From the NCBI GenBank assembly GCA_002348545.1, contig DEBM01000006.1:79019-143018 (forward strand): 64,000 nucleotides of DNA, written 5' to 3'. The notes beneath the pieces are model-generated. The model did no database searches. It saw nothing but the letters and a program-made list of their open reading frames with translations, and had not been told where the DNA came from. Positions 10,117 to 20,283 of the stretch are shown in pieces. The DNA is from Balneolaceae bacterium UBA2956. Its GTDB lineage: Bacteria > Bacteroidota > Rhodothermia > Balneolales > Balneolaceae. The position numbers and the translations under genes are program-made. Every line of letters begins with the position of its first letter. Positions within the stretch are counted from its first letter, which is position 1.

Positions 10117-10944
10117 TCACTGCTGAATAATTAAATAAATAACGACGGTTAATAGACTTGCTAATCCAGCTGATAACCAATTAACTATATTGTTGTCAAC
10201 ATACAAAAAATGAGAAGAAAAAAATCGGTTTGTTGTATTAACTAGATTTTGACCCTGAAGATTTGCTCCTAACCAAGAGTCCATAAAGGTAGCCGCCAAC
10301 CCTGTACTAGCTACTAATGTACCCATTACGATCGAATTGTTAGGATGTAACAACCATACAAGTAAGCCAACGCTTAGAGCACCAGCCACTGCTGCTAAAG
10401 TTCCAGCTATACTTATAGCGCCATCGGTACCTGGCGGCACTTGTTTAAACCCTTTGAAAGACCATGTTCTACCCTTGACACGGTTGCCGCCAATTTCTGA
10501 AGCCCATGTATCTGACGTAGCAAAGGCAATACTAGAATAGGCAGCTAACTTAAGAATTTCGAGATCTATCAATAACCCAAGCAATGTAAAGAAACCAAAC
10601 CAAAATCCATTGGCCCAAACCTGAGCTCCTATTCTGCGAAATTTAAGTTCCCTAAGATGGTCTCCACTACTACTATTTTTGGATAACAGTGAACTACTAA
10701 TAAAAAAATATAATATAATTGCAGCGCCCTCAATGCCAGCAACACCAAAGGTAATAACTCCCAGTAACCATGCAGAAGTTGAACCATCAAGACTAAGCCA
10801 ATTCAAAAAAAATGAGAGCGCAGCAAATGTTCCTCCCACCAAAACACCCCAAAGGATTCTTTGCTGAGTTTCAGCATCTGCAACGCCAACAAAACCCAAA
10901 ATGAGTAAAAAGAGTAAAAAAATATTGGTTATTCTATCAACCAT
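10117..10944 (-). CDS. DUF92 family integral membrane protein
   Basis: A polytopic inner-membrane protein of the DUF92 (TIGR00297) family, which includes plant VTE6 phytyl-phosphate kinase; the bacterial role is unsettled. Family motifs are LDGSTSAWLLG, SDTWASEIG and VPPGTDGAIS, with about seven hydrophobic segments. Met at 10944 (MVDRITNIFLLFLL) is preferred over the ATG at 11013 because the extra 23 residues are basic and not family-like. It is translationally coupled to the downstream symporter gene with a two-base gap. A polyprenyl-phosphate kinase activity is possible but unproven. Confidence 0.82.
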   Translation of the reverse strand: MVDRITNIFLLFLLILGFVGVADAETQQRILWGVLVGGTFAALSFFLNWLSLDGSTSAWLLGVITFGVAGIEGAAIILYFFISSSLLSKNSSSGDHLRELKFRRIGAQVWANGFWFGFFTLLGLLIDLEILKLAAYSSIAFATSDTWASEIGGNRVKGRTWSFKGFKQVPPGTDGAISIAGTLAAVAGALSVGLLVWLLHPNNSIVMGTLVASTGLAATFMDSWLGANLQGQNLVNTTNRFFSSHFLYVDNNIVNWLSAGLASLLTVVIYLIIQQ

Positions 10945-11087
10945 GGATTTTTGTCTACTTAACAATTTCTGAACACATATAAGATGTTTCGCCACGCATT
11001 TTCTAGATAACAATGTATTACCTTAACTAAGAAAACTTTTCAATGACTTGGCTAACCCTAACTACAAATAAATAGTATTTACCCGAA

Positions 11088-11333
11088 CTAGTCGATAGAT
11101 TCTTCTTCCATCTCTTGGCGATCATGCTTCATAATTGCAAATATGACCAATAGATAACCCGCCATGACCACTATAGGTGATATGTACAGAGAAATAAAGC
11201 CATCAACTTGATTTTCCATATACATAGCGGCAAAACCGCCAATAATCAATAGCACTGCAATACCTAATAGCTTATAGTTAAATGCAGAAAAAAACATTGA
11301 TGCGTTAGATTTTTTAAAATTTTGTTTTGCCAT
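11088..11333 (-). CDS. DUF3098 family small membrane protein
   Basis: An 81-residue protein starting MAKQNFKKSNAS, with two transmembrane helices (LLGIAVLLIIGGFAAMYM and ISPIVVMAGYLLVIFAIM) and an acidic tail. The pattern matches the DUF3098 family, common in Bacteroidota and of unknown function. ATG 11333 is chosen over 11402 because the family N-terminus begins with a short basic segment before the first helix. It precedes the DUF92-symporter pair on the same strand after a separate leader. Confidence 0.72.
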   Translation of the reverse strand: MAKQNFKKSNASMFFSAFNYKLLGIAVLLIIGGFAAMYMENQVDGFISLYISPIVVMAGYLLVIFAIMKHDRQEMEEESID

Positions 11334-11595
11334 TACTTCAATTGAAAATAAGTTTGTTATCTGGTTCGTATAATTAGTCACGTTCAATATGTATGAATTC
11401 AATCAACATGATTATATTAGTACATTAGTTTCATTAATATGAAATGAAAAAAAGTATTTAGAGTAGTTTTCTTTTTCGAAGAAACATATTCATTTTTTAT
11501 TCATCTATATACTCACATATCTTTACACATGCTAATTTTTTAGCCGTTGGAAATTAGCTATTATTAGTTATAAGGACAAAAGGTAGATAAAAGAT

Positions 11596-12207
11596 ATGAC
11601 CCAACTTATATTAGCATCACAAAGCCCTCGTAGAAAGGCGCTACTTCAAAAATTAGGCATACCCTTCGTAATTCAACCAACCACGATTAAAGAATACTCA
11701 TTAACCACGGTCCCTACAAGTTTAGTGAAAGAATTAAGCCTTGCAAAAGCTAAGGATATCGCAACGAATTACTCTAATGCGGTAGTTATTGGAGCAGATA
11801 CTATTGTAGTTCATGACAATGATATCCTCGGAAAACCTACCAATGAAAAAGAAGCAGTCAAGATTTTAGCCCGACTGAGTGGAACCCATCACCATGTGTA
11901 TACCGGAGTTTGCCTTCAGTATGTAGATCGGCAAGGAACACTTCAAGAACCAGTTCTTTTTCATGAACGTACCAAGGTATGGTTCCATGCGCTTAGTACT
12001 TATCCCATTCATAATTATGTTTCATCGGGCAGACCTATGGATAAAGCCGGTGCTTATGGAATTCAAGATGACTGGGGGGCTATCTTTGTAAAAAAGATCG
12101 AGGGTGACTACTATAACGTAGTCGGTCTTCCTTTAAGTCGATGTTATCTTGAACTTAGTTCGTTAAAAGAGCGTTATAAACTTGAGTTGCAATTAAGCAC
12201 ATTATAA
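11596..12207 (+). CDS. maf: Maf family nucleoside triphosphate pyrophosphatase
   Basis: A cytoplasmic house-cleaning enzyme that hydrolyses non-canonical or selected NTPs to NMPs. It opens with LILASQSPRRKALLQKLG, the Maf signature, followed by VVIGADTIV with the conserved acidic residue and GKPTNEKEA. The 203-residue length is normal. It reads toward the TPR-amidotransferase-MazG genes, and MazG is itself an NTP pyrophosphohydrolase, so two nucleotide-sanitising genes lie close together. Confidence 0.93.
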   Translation: MTQLILASQSPRRKALLQKLGIPFVIQPTTIKEYSLTTVPTSLVKELSLAKAKDIATNYSNAVVIGADTIVVHDNDILGKPTNEKEAVKILARLSGTHHHVYTGVCLQYVDRQGTLQEPVLFHERTKVWFHALSTYPIHNYVSSGRPMDKAGAYGIQDDWGAIFVKKIEGDYYNVVGLPLSRCYLELSSLKERYKLELQLSTL

Positions 12208-12278
12208 TCAACGCCAATTAGCGCAGTCTCAATTCAATGAATATATCTTAATTCAATAGCGAGTATTTAATCAAGCAC

Positions 12279-14180
12279 ATGCTAAGGCAAGCAATATATA
12301 TTACTCCACGGTCTCAGTCCCAACTAAGCTCTGCATTCGTTGCAAGTATTTTTGTAATATTGATACTTTTGATTGGCACTTCTGCTTTCGCTCAAAGCGA
12401 GACAAATAGCAACCGAGGTCGATTAGAAATTGCGCTAAGGCTAATGCAAGAGCAACGCTGTGATGATGCTTTACCTATCTTAGAGTTATTACACCGCAAT
12501 GAACCGAATGCCTTTATCTATTTTGATCGTTTGATTGAATGTGAAATTGAACTTAAAAAGTATGATCGGGCGTTAGAACTAGTACAAAAATATAAGGTGA
12601 ATGGCAGCAATAAAGCTCTAACAGGCGTGATAGAGGGTGAAATTCAGTTTTTTTTGGGGAATGAAGAACTCGCATTCAATCTATGGAATGAAAATCTTAA
12701 AACGCATCCACAGATGTTGCAGCTTTATATCAACACAGCTAGGACTATGGTTAACCGTAAAGCTTTTGATCAAGCATTGTTGGTGTATGAGAAAGCGCAA
12801 ATAAATTTCAAGAATCCCATGTTATTTAACTCTGAGATTCCCATGGTGCATATGCAGGCAGGTAACTATGATAAGGCTGTAAAAAGTTGGCTTGCTTTGA
12901 TACAAAATTCTCCTAATCAAGCAACTGGTTTCCAACGGATTTTATTTCGATATAATGATCCTTTATTGTATGACATCAGCATTATAGAATTGGAGGATCT
13001 ACTATCGAGATTGCAGTCAGATGATCCATTATATAGTAAATTCTATGAGTTACAAATTTGGCTGCTTTTGGAAACCAATCTTTTTGAGCGAGCATTTAAT
13101 ACCGCTTTAAGATACGAGGAGAATACTCCTGCACTCACCTATTCGCTTTACAGTGTTGGAAACCAATTACTACAGAATAGAGAATATGAGAAGGCACTTA
13201 ATTCTTTTCACTATTATTCTAATATTGGACATAATGAGACGAGATGGCAAGCCCTGGAGAAACAGGCAGAAGTTTGGCTATCATGGGTAAAATACTTGGA
13301 GGATTATGATCTCATCCCGGTATCAGATAAGTCCTACTATACCGAGCAGGCAAGAGAGCTTCTCAGCTTAATACTTTCAGAAGCCCCTAATTATCAAAAT
13401 AGTGTTAATGTGCACCTTCGCTTAGCTGAATTATACTTAGATTTTGATAGAGATTTAGTGCAAGCGCAGAAAATTATACAACGACTCGAACGCCTAACAG
13501 ATAACTTCTCCGAGGAGTTGAATTATCTGAAAGGTCGACTTGCCATAACAAATGAGTCGTTCACAGAAGCCAGATTGTTACTCGCCCGGTCAAACCGTTC
13601 TGCAAAAGTAGGAGAAATGGCCGAAAGAACGCGCTACTATTTAGCATTATCTGACTTCTACTCTCAAGATTATGAATTTTCCGCTTTACAGCTCAAAAGT
13701 TTAGGCCGGCAGTATACGTCATATTATGCTAATAATGCATTAGAACTACGCCTTTGGCTACAAATCATAACGGCCATGGATTCTACTTCTCAATTTAATA
13801 TAACTTTCCCAAAGGCCATGCTTGAAGAGCTTAAAGGCAATAACGCTAAGGCCAAAGCAATGCTTTGGGAAATTGCGCGTGACCATAGCAATCCTTTTTC
13901 TGGCTATGCTTTCAAAGTACTTTATTCTTTAGGAGCTGATTTAGAAGATTATGTAACGACGTTGAACGATTACTTAGTTAATCAAAAGAGTACACCATTA
14001 AGAGAAAATCTCATGTGGCTACGAGCACAAGCTGCGTTCTACTTATCGGCACAAGATTCTTCCTCAATTAGTTCAGAGACCTTGTATTCGTATTATGAGG
14101 ATTTGATTTTGTCTTTCCCAAGTGGTTTTTATAGTCCGCTTGCTCGCAAAGTAATAAACGATTTAAATATTCGCTCATGA
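12279..14180 (+). CDS. Secreted/periplasmic tetratricopeptide-repeat protein
   Basis: A 633-residue protein with a membrane/signal segment at about residues 18-38 (FVASIFVILILLIGTSAFAQ) followed by TPR-like helical pairs along the whole length, such as ALPILELLHRNEPNAFIYFD and YDRALELV. No catalytic domain is seen. It is probably a periplasmic scaffold. The stop overlaps the next ATG by four bases, so it is translationally coupled to the amidotransferase-like secreted protein, suggesting joint function. The family is otherwise not recognised. Confidence 0.8.
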   Translation: MLRQAIYITPRSQSQLSSAFVASIFVILILLIGTSAFAQSETNSNRGRLEIALRLMQEQRCDDALPILELLHRNEPNAFIYFDRLIECEIELKKYDRALELVQKYKVNGSNKALTGVIEGEIQFFLGNEELAFNLWNENLKTHPQMLQLYINTARTMVNRKAFDQALLVYEKAQINFKNPMLFNSEIPMVHMQAGNYDKAVKSWLALIQNSPNQATGFQRILFRYNDPLLYDISIIELEDLLSRLQSDDPLYSKFYELQIWLLLETNLFERAFNTALRYEENTPALTYSLYSVGNQLLQNREYEKALNSFHYYSNIGHNETRWQALEKQAEVWLSWVKYLEDYDLIPVSDKSYYTEQARELLSLILSEAPNYQNSVNVHLRLAELYLDFDRDLVQAQKIIQRLERLTDNFSEELNYLKGRLAITNESFTEARLLLARSNRSAKVGEMAERTRYYLALSDFYSQDYEFSALQLKSLGRQYTSYYANNALELRLWLQIITAMDSTSQFNITFPKAMLEELKGNNAKAKAMLWEIARDHSNPFSGYAFKVLYSLGADLEDYVTTLNDYLVNQKSTPLRENLMWLRAQAAFYLSAQDSSSISSETLYSYYEDLILSFPSGFYSPLARKVINDLNIRS

Positions 14181-15502
14181 CCTATTTGAATTACTTCAAA
14201 TATCCAAACCAATTTATTCGGAATCCATGGTGGAGCCTCAGCCGACTAGTCCTCATTAGTTTGTTCCTCTGGAAAAACCTACTTACACCTATTAGTGCTC
14301 AACAACTCTTTATTCCCATGGATGAAACTCAGGGGAATCATTTAAAAGCCTATGGACTCATCTTTAACCATCTGATAGTTGGAGGTAAAGCTACATGGTT
14401 ATTAAATCATAGAGGCGGTTCATTCATGACCGAAGAAAATACTGAGCTAATTAGAGAAGCACGCTTAAAAAATATTACCATTGAGATTATCAGTAACTCA
14501 CAGGCCACTCGAATAACGCAAGAGCTTGAATCTCCTGGATCGAACACATCCGTTGTGAACCTAGAAAAAGCGCCTCGAATCGCTGTTTATACCCCTAATC
14601 AAACACTGCCTTGGGATGATGCTGTAACCCTTGCACTTAGTTATGCGGAGATTGAATATGACAAAATTTGGGATATTGAAGTACTACAAGGTACACTACA
14701 GAATTATGATTGGCTGCATTTACATCATGAAGATTTTACCGGACAATATGGGAAGTTTTGGGCTAGCTATAGAAATAATCCATGGTATATAACTCAGGTA
14801 AAACAAATGGAAGCAATGGCAGCAGAGTTGGGTTTTAATAAAGTCAGTGAACAGAAACTAGCTGTAGCTAAAACCATCAAAGAATATGTGGGTAAGGGTG
14901 GTTTTCTATTTGCCATGTGCTCTGGTACTGATACCTTCGATGTGGCTTTAGCAGCTGAAGGCGTCGACATTGCCCCTACCCCCTTTGATGGAGACCCAGC
15001 GGACCCTAGTGCACAGGAATCATTGGACTATAGCGCAACCTTGGCTTTCGAAAATTTTACTATCAGCCTGAATCCATTGGAATATGAACATGCAGATATT
15101 GATGTCCCAGTTGCTATTGATGAAATCGATCAAAGTCTAGATTTTTTCACACTTTTTGAGTTCTCTGCTAAGTGGGATCCTGTTCCAACGATGCTAACTC
15201 AAAATCATGTTAGCAGCGTACGTGGCTTCTACGGCCAAACTACTGCCTTCCGGATCGCCAAAATAAAATCTTCAGTGGTTGTACTTGCGGAAAGCCCAGG
15301 GCGCGAACAAGCAAAATATATTCATGGTAACTTTGGTCAAGGAACGTATACCTTTTATGCAGGCCATGACCCTGAAGACTACACCCACCGAGTAAATGAT
15401 CCACCAACAGATTTAGCACTACACCCAAATAGTCCGGGTTATCGACTAATTTTAAATAATATTTTATTTCCCGCAGCAAAAAAGAAAAAGCAAAAAACCT
15501 AA
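14177..15502 (+). CDS. Secreted class I amidotransferase-fold protein of unknown function
   Basis: A 441-residue protein with a signal-like segment at about residues 21-41 ending ISAQ. I recall relatives in Bacteroidota databases labelled asparagine synthetase B, but no PP-loop synthetase domain or N-terminal Cys2 amidotransferase is present, so that label looks wrong. Visible motifs are IPMDETQGNHLKAYG, LHHEDFTGQYGKF and FLFAMCSGTDTFD, where Cys248 sits in a turn resembling the nucleophile elbow of glutamine-amidotransferase-like folds. The C-terminus is lysine-rich (AAKKKKQKT). It is coupled to the TPR gene upstream and to mazG downstream (one-base overlap). Confidence 0.6.
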   Translation: MTYLNYFKYPNQFIRNPWWSLSRLVLISLFLWKNLLTPISAQQLFIPMDETQGNHLKAYGLIFNHLIVGGKATWLLNHRGGSFMTEENTELIREARLKNITIEIISNSQATRITQELESPGSNTSVVNLEKAPRIAVYTPNQTLPWDDAVTLALSYAEIEYDKIWDIEVLQGTLQNYDWLHLHHEDFTGQYGKFWASYRNNPWYITQVKQMEAMAAELGFNKVSEQKLAVAKTIKEYVGKGGFLFAMCSGTDTFDVALAAEGVDIAPTPFDGDPADPSAQESLDYSATLAFENFTISLNPLEYEHADIDVPVAIDEIDQSLDFFTLFEFSAKWDPVPTMLTQNHVSSVRGFYGQTTAFRIAKIKSSVVVLAESPGREQAKYIHGNFGQGTYTFYAGHDPEDYTHRVNDPPTDLALHPNSPGYRLILNNILFPAAKKKKQKT

Positions 15503-16266
15503 TGCATGCATCTCGAAAATTCGAAGACTTAGTACTTCTAGTTCAAATCCTACGCAAAGAATGCCCATGGGATCGAAAGCAAACTCACAAGTCTATAAAA
15601 GATAATCTGGTCGAAGAAGTTTATGAGGCACTAGAAGCTCTAGAAAATGATGATTTTGAAGAATTCAAAAAAGAACTAGGGGACCTACTCCTTCACGTTG
15701 TATTCCACAGTGTTATGGCATCAGAAAATAGCCAGTTTAGCATAGAGGATGTCATTGAGACACTCATGGAAAAACTGATCAGACGTCATCCTCATGTATT
15801 TGGTGAACAGGTGGCAGATGATGAAAAAAAGGTTTCTGAAAACTGGGAGTTGATTAAAAAGAAAGAGGGGAAAAAGTCGACTTTAGACGGACTCCCAAAA
15901 TCTATTCCGGCGCTAATAAGAGCACAACGAATGCAAGAAAAAGCGGGAAATATGGGCTTTGATTGGCCTGAGTGGAAAGAAGCATGGGGAAAAGTAGAGG
16001 AAGAAACCCAAGAGTTTAAAGAGACTCTTTCATCAGGATCGACCAAGGAGCAAGCCCAAGAATTTGGTGATTTACTTTTTTCTATGGTTAATCTGGGACG
16101 TTTCTTTGATTTAAATGCCGAGGATAGCTTACGCCTTACAAATATAAAATTTGAGAAACGATTTCGGTATATAGAACAGCAGGCTGAAAAAGAAAATCGT
16201 TCTTTAAATAACTTAAGCTTAGAAGAAATGGATAGGCATTGGGAAGCCGCAAAAAAAGCACTTTAA
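15502..16266 (+). CDS. mazG: Nucleoside triphosphate pyrophosphohydrolase MazG
   Basis: Hydrolyses NTPs to NMP and pyrophosphate in the cytoplasm, a house-cleaning and stress-related role. It shows the full-length two-domain MazG: CPWDRKQTHKSI at about residues 20-31, EEVYEALEALE and ELGDLLLHVVFHS in the first helical metal-binding domain, and EFGDLLFSMVNLGRF in the second. The 254-residue length is typical. The ATG overlaps the TAA of the preceding gene by one base (TAATG), implying coupling. Confidence 0.95.
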   Translation: MHASRKFEDLVLLVQILRKECPWDRKQTHKSIKDNLVEEVYEALEALENDDFEEFKKELGDLLLHVVFHSVMASENSQFSIEDVIETLMEKLIRRHPHVFGEQVADDEKKVSENWELIKKKEGKKSTLDGLPKSIPALIRAQRMQEKAGNMGFDWPEWKEAWGKVEEETQEFKETLSSGSTKEQAQEFGDLLFSMVNLGRFFDLNAEDSLRLTNIKFEKRFRYIEQQAEKENRSLNNLSLEEMDRHWEAAKKAL

Positions 16267-16432
16267 GTACTTAATTTATTCTCTGGGTTTCATTAACTTA
16301 TTATTAACTCTTGAAAAAAACGCAATATCCTATTTTATTACACAGATGCGGAGAGTCCTCACACACACTCGCAATGGATGGTACCGGAAAAGGCAAGAGT
16401 AAACTGAACACCTAACTAATATTCGGAACACC

Positions 16433-17593
16433 ATGACAAACGATTTACAAACCGGATTTGACGAAGCAATTTACCCTTTTATAAACAAAGGCTTAGATGG
16501 CGTAGTAGCTTTTTCCACAACTAAAAGCTCTATTGACGGGCAAAACGGTGAGCTCATTTATACAGGATACAACATTGATGTGCTGGCAGAAAAAAGCACC
16601 TTTGAAGAAGTATGTTTTTTGTTGTGGAACGACCGTCTTCCAACGCAAGCTGAATTGGATGATTTAACACAGAAATTGCAAGCTCGAAGAGGTATTCCAA
16701 AAATAGTTGTTGATTATCTGCACAGTGTTGATAAAGAGTCAAAGCCCATGTCGGTTTTGCGTACAGCTACATCTATGCTCTCTGAAACTGATATTCATTT
16801 ACCCGATGATTCCTATTACGAAAAAGCAATCAATATTACCGCCAAATTACCTACGATTATCGCAGCTTTTTCTCGACTTAGAAGCGGCTTGGAAATCGTT
16901 AAACCAAAAACAACAGGTTCTACTGCCTTTAATTTTCTATATATGCTCAATAGCGAGGAGCCTGGCGTGCAAGCTGAGAAGACTCTAGATTTATGCTTAA
17001 TACTCCATGCAGAGCATGGTATGAATGCTTCTACCTTCACCTGTAGAACCGTTGGTGGAACACTATCAGATTTATATTCAGCTATAACTGCTGCTATTGG
17101 AACACTGAAAGGTCCTCTTCATGGTGGAGCGAATACTGCTGTAATGCAAATGCTTATGGAACTAGAAGAACAAGGAAAAGATGCCGACGCGGTTACATTT
17201 ACTAAAGATAAGTTGGCCAATAAAGAAAAAATTATGGGGTTTGGCCACCGTGTATATAAAACTTTTGATCCTAGAGCTCGCCATCTTCAAAAAATGGCTC
17301 AATCACTAAGTGAAGAGACTGGGCATGAAGAATTATATCGCTGGTCAATGGATATGTTGAATACGATGAAAAATGAAAAAAATATAGACCCAAACGTCGA
17401 TTTTTTCTCCGCAACCGTTTATTTCTCTATGGGAATTCAGCCGGATTTATACACTTGTATATTTACCATGAGTCGTATTGCTGGCTGGGCCGGCCATTAT
17501 ATGGAACAAATGGGGCATAACCGACTCGTACGCCCTAGAGCACTCTATGTTGGTAAAAAAAATATGGCTTACACTCCTATTGAGGAGCGATAA
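16433..17593 (+). CDS. gltA: Citrate synthase
   Basis: Condenses oxaloacetate and acetyl-CoA in the TCA cycle; cytoplasmic. Family landmarks are [23 protein letters not shown] and [15 protein letters not shown], which carry the catalytic histidines, and a conserved C-terminal arginine region ([12 protein letters not shown]). At 386 residues it is a short, type I-like citrate synthase, and 2-methylcitrate synthase is not excluded. The 166-base leader suggests its own promoter. Its last 17 bases overlap the 3' end of leuS on the opposite strand. Confidence 0.94.
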   Translation: MTNDLQTGFDEAIYPFINKGLDGVVAFSTTKSSIDGQNGELIYTGYNIDVLAEKSTFEEVCFLLWNDRLPTQAELDDLTQKLQARRGIPKIVVDYLHSVDKESKPMSVLRTATSMLSETDIHLPDDSYYEKAINITAKLPTIIAAFSRLRSGLEIVKPKTTGSTAFNFLYMLNSEEPGVQAEKTLDLCLILHAEHGMNASTFTCRTVGGTLSDLYSAITAAIGTLKGPLHGGANTAVMQMLMELEEQGKDADAVTFTKDKLANKEKIMGFGHRVYKTFDPRARHLQKMAQSLSEETGHEELYRWSMDMLNTMKNEKNIDPNVDFFSATVYFSMGIQPDLYTCIFTMSRIAGWAGHYMEQMGHNRLVRPRALYVGKKNMAYTPIEER

Positions 17594-20165
17594 CTAAATT
17601 TACGATTCGCATAGGAACAAATATTTCCTTTACTAGTCGCCCCCCCTCCAAATATCCTTGAATTTTCTCAAGGGCTTTTGCATTCTCAATAACGTATTGC
17701 TTATCCATCGATAAGCCAGCTGGAACGAATAATTCTGCGCGAACTTTCCCATTAATTTGGACGGGATACATTATTTCATCGTCTGTTAAGTGTTGTTCGT
17801 CGAAGGCAGGCCACTCTTGGTAAGCTAAACTTTCATGATGACCTAACTTCATCCATAACTCCTCACTAATATGAGGTGCGAAAGGCGACAATATTTGTAC
17901 AAAATTTTGACATACAGCTTTAGGTATCTGACTCCAGGTATTGGCTTCGTTTACGAAAATCATCAATGCTGATATTGCAGTGTTAAATCGCATCGTTTCA
18001 ATATCTTGACTTACCTTTTTAATCGCTGCATGAAGCACTTTAAGCTGCTCTTTAGTAGGTTCTATTTCACAAATCGTGGACTTGAGTTTACCATCCTCTT
18101 CATTAACTAAGAGTCTCCAAGCTCGATGCAAAAATCTGTTTACCCCGTCCACCCCTTTAGTACTCCAAGGTTTAACCTGCTCTAATGGCCCCATGAACAT
18201 CTCATACAAGCGAAGTGAATCCGCTCCAAATTTCTCAATAATTTGATCAGGATTTATAACATTGCCACGGCTCTTAGACATCTTATGTGCTCTAGCTTCA
18301 ATGCGTATACTAGTGCCCTTGATTACAAAATGATCCCCTTTTTTCTCTACATCTTCATCAGATAGACGAATCCTATCTGTAGCCTCATCAGCATAATCAA
18401 CAGGTATCCATTCTCCATTTTTTTTAGCAGCAGTATATTCTACCTCACCAAGAATCATACCCTGATTCACCAATTTCTGAAATGGTTCCTTAGTACTGAC
18501 AACACCTAAATCGAATAATACTTTATGCCAAAATCGGGCATATAATAAATGTAATACCGCATGTTCAGCACCGCCCACATATAAATCCACCGGCATCCAA
18601 TATGATTCATAATCAGGATCTACGGGTCCCCCCTCCCAATCTGGGGATATATACCGCAAATAATACCAACAAGAGCCTGCCCACTGAGGCATAGTGTTAG
18701 TTTCACGTTTAGCGGGCTTACCTGTGGCAGGGTCGATGGTATAAACCCATTGAGTTGCGTTAGCTAAAGGGGGCTCTCCATCACCGGTAGGTTGATATCT
18801 ATCTACAACTGGAAGCTCTAAAGGGAGCTGATCTTCGGATAAAGGAATCACACCCTTGTCGGTGTGAAGTATGGGGAAAGGTTCACCCCAGTATCGCTGC
18901 CTAGAAAACAACCAGTCACGGAGCTTATAGTTTATAGCTTTTGAACCTACTCTATTATCTTCCAACCATTGAATCATGGTGTTTTTTGCCTCATCCACTC
19001 CCATTCCATTCAAAAATTCAGAGTTAATGGCGAGACCATCTCCTGTATAGGCTTTGCCGGTAAACCCTTCCTCGGGTTGAACCGTACGTACTATGGGTAA
19101 ATCAAAGGCCTCGGCAAACTCCCAATCTCGCTCATCCTGCGCAGGTACGGCCATGATAGCGCCTGTTCCGTAACTAACAAGTACATAATCCGCAATCCAT
19201 ATGGAAATCTGCTTATTAGTTACTGGATGAATCGCAAAAGCGCCTGTCCAGACTCCCGTTTTCTCCTTCGAAAGTTCTTGTCTATCTAAATCCGATTTGG
19301 TAGCCGCATTTTTCACATACTCATGTACGGCTGAACGTTGTTGTTCACTTGTAATCTTATCCACCAAATGATGCTCCGGTGCAAGTACCATATATGTAAC
19401 ACCAAACAATGTATCAGGTCTCGTTGTAAACACCCTAATCTGCTCTGAATCATATTCCTGAATTTTGAAATCAATTTCAGCACCGACTGACTTTCCTATC
19501 CAATTTCTCTGCATATCTTTCAACGATTCAGGCCAGTCAAGATCATCTAAATCCTGAAGTAAACGCTCAGCATAGGCGGTTATCTTAAGGATCCATTGAC
19601 GCATTGGACGCCGAACGACAGGATAGCCACCTATCTCACTTTTTCCATCAATTACCTCCTCGTTGGCTAAAACAGTGCCTAATTCTGGACACCAATTCAC
19701 TGCAACCTCATCCTCATAGGCCAGACCCATTTCATAAAGTTTCAAGAAAATCCATTGAGTCCATTTAAAATAATTAGGATCTGTTGTATTTATTTCTCTA
19801 TCCCAATCATAACTGAATCCAATAGCTTGTAACTGTTCACGGAATCTTTTGATGTTGTGTTCGGTGGTAATACTTGGATGAGTCCCCGTCTTTACAGCAT
19901 ACTGCTCGGCAGGTAAGCCAAATGCATCCCAACCCATCGGATGAAGTACATTAAAACCCATCATTCGCTTATATCGTGCTATTATATCAGTCGCAGTATA
20001 TCCTTCTGGATGTCCCACATGCAATCCAGATCCACTCGGATAAGGAAACATATCCAAAACATAATATTTTGGCTTGCTACGATCAGTAGGGGTTTTAAAC
20101 GTCTGGTGCTGTAGCCAATATGTTTGCCATTTCTTTTCAATGGCTGCTGGATTATATGAATGCAT
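17577..20165 (-). CDS. leuS: Leucyl-tRNA synthetase
   Basis: Charges tRNA-Leu. The class I signature HVGH lies in [16 protein letters not shown] near the N-terminus and [15 protein letters not shown] carries the KMSKS loop; a CP1 editing insertion and the C-terminal anticodon-binding region are present. Met at 20165 ([14 protein letters not shown]) matches the usual LeuRS start better than the ATG at 20180. About 862 residues, normal for bacteria. The 3' end overlaps that of gltA by 17 bases in convergent orientation. Confidence 0.97.
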   Translation of the reverse strand: MHSYNPAAIEKKWQTYWLQHQTFKTPTDRSKPKYYVLDMFPYPSGSGLHVGHPEGYTATDIIARYKRMMGFNVLHPMGWDAFGLPAEQYAVKTGTHPSITTEHNIKRFREQLQAIGFSYDWDREINTTDPNYFKWTQWIFLKLYEMGLAYEDEVAVNWCPELGTVLANEEVIDGKSEIGGYPVVRRPMRQWILKITAYAERLLQDLDDLDWPESLKDMQRNWIGKSVGAEIDFKIQEYDSEQIRVFTTRPDTLFGVTYMVLAPEHHLVDKITSEQQRSAVHEYVKNAATKSDLDRQELSKEKTGVWTGAFAIHPVTNKQISIWIADYVLVSYGTGAIMAVPAQDERDWEFAEAFDLPIVRTVQPEEGFTGKAYTGDGLAINSEFLNGMGVDEAKNTMIQWLEDNRVGSKAINYKLRDWLFSRQRYWGEPFPILHTDKGVIPLSEDQLPLELPVVDRYQPTGDGEPPLANATQWVYTIDPATGKPAKRETNTMPQWAGSCWYYLRYISPDWEGGPVDPDYESYWMPVDLYVGGAEHAVLHLLYARFWHKVLFDLGVVSTKEPFQKLVNQGMILGEVEYTAAKKNGEWIPVDYADEATDRIRLSDEDVEKKGDHFVIKGTSIRIEARAHKMSKSRGNVINPDQIIEKFGADSLRLYEMFMGPLEQVKPWSTKGVDGVNRFLHRAWRLLVNEEDGKLKSTICEIEPTKEQLKVLHAAIKKVSQDIETMRFNTAISALMIFVNEANTWSQIPKAVCQNFVQILSPFAPHISEELWMKLGHHESLAYQEWPAFDEQHLTDDEIMYPVQINGKVRAELFVPAGLSMDKQYVIENAKALEKIQGYLEGGRLVKEIFVPMRIVNLVIAPQ

Positions 20166-20283
20166 AAAAGAGTATTTCAATCTAAAGGGTCGTTATTGTA
20201 AATCAATTATACCCATCAACCTGGTGAAAAGGTTGAGGTCATTAGGGCTCAATTATAAAGCGCCTAAAATAGGCATAAAAGAA

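Noticed and set aside
14177..15502. Naming this gene asparagine synthetase B
   Set aside because: No synthetase PP-loop or N-terminal Cys amidotransferase domain is present and the protein has an export signal.
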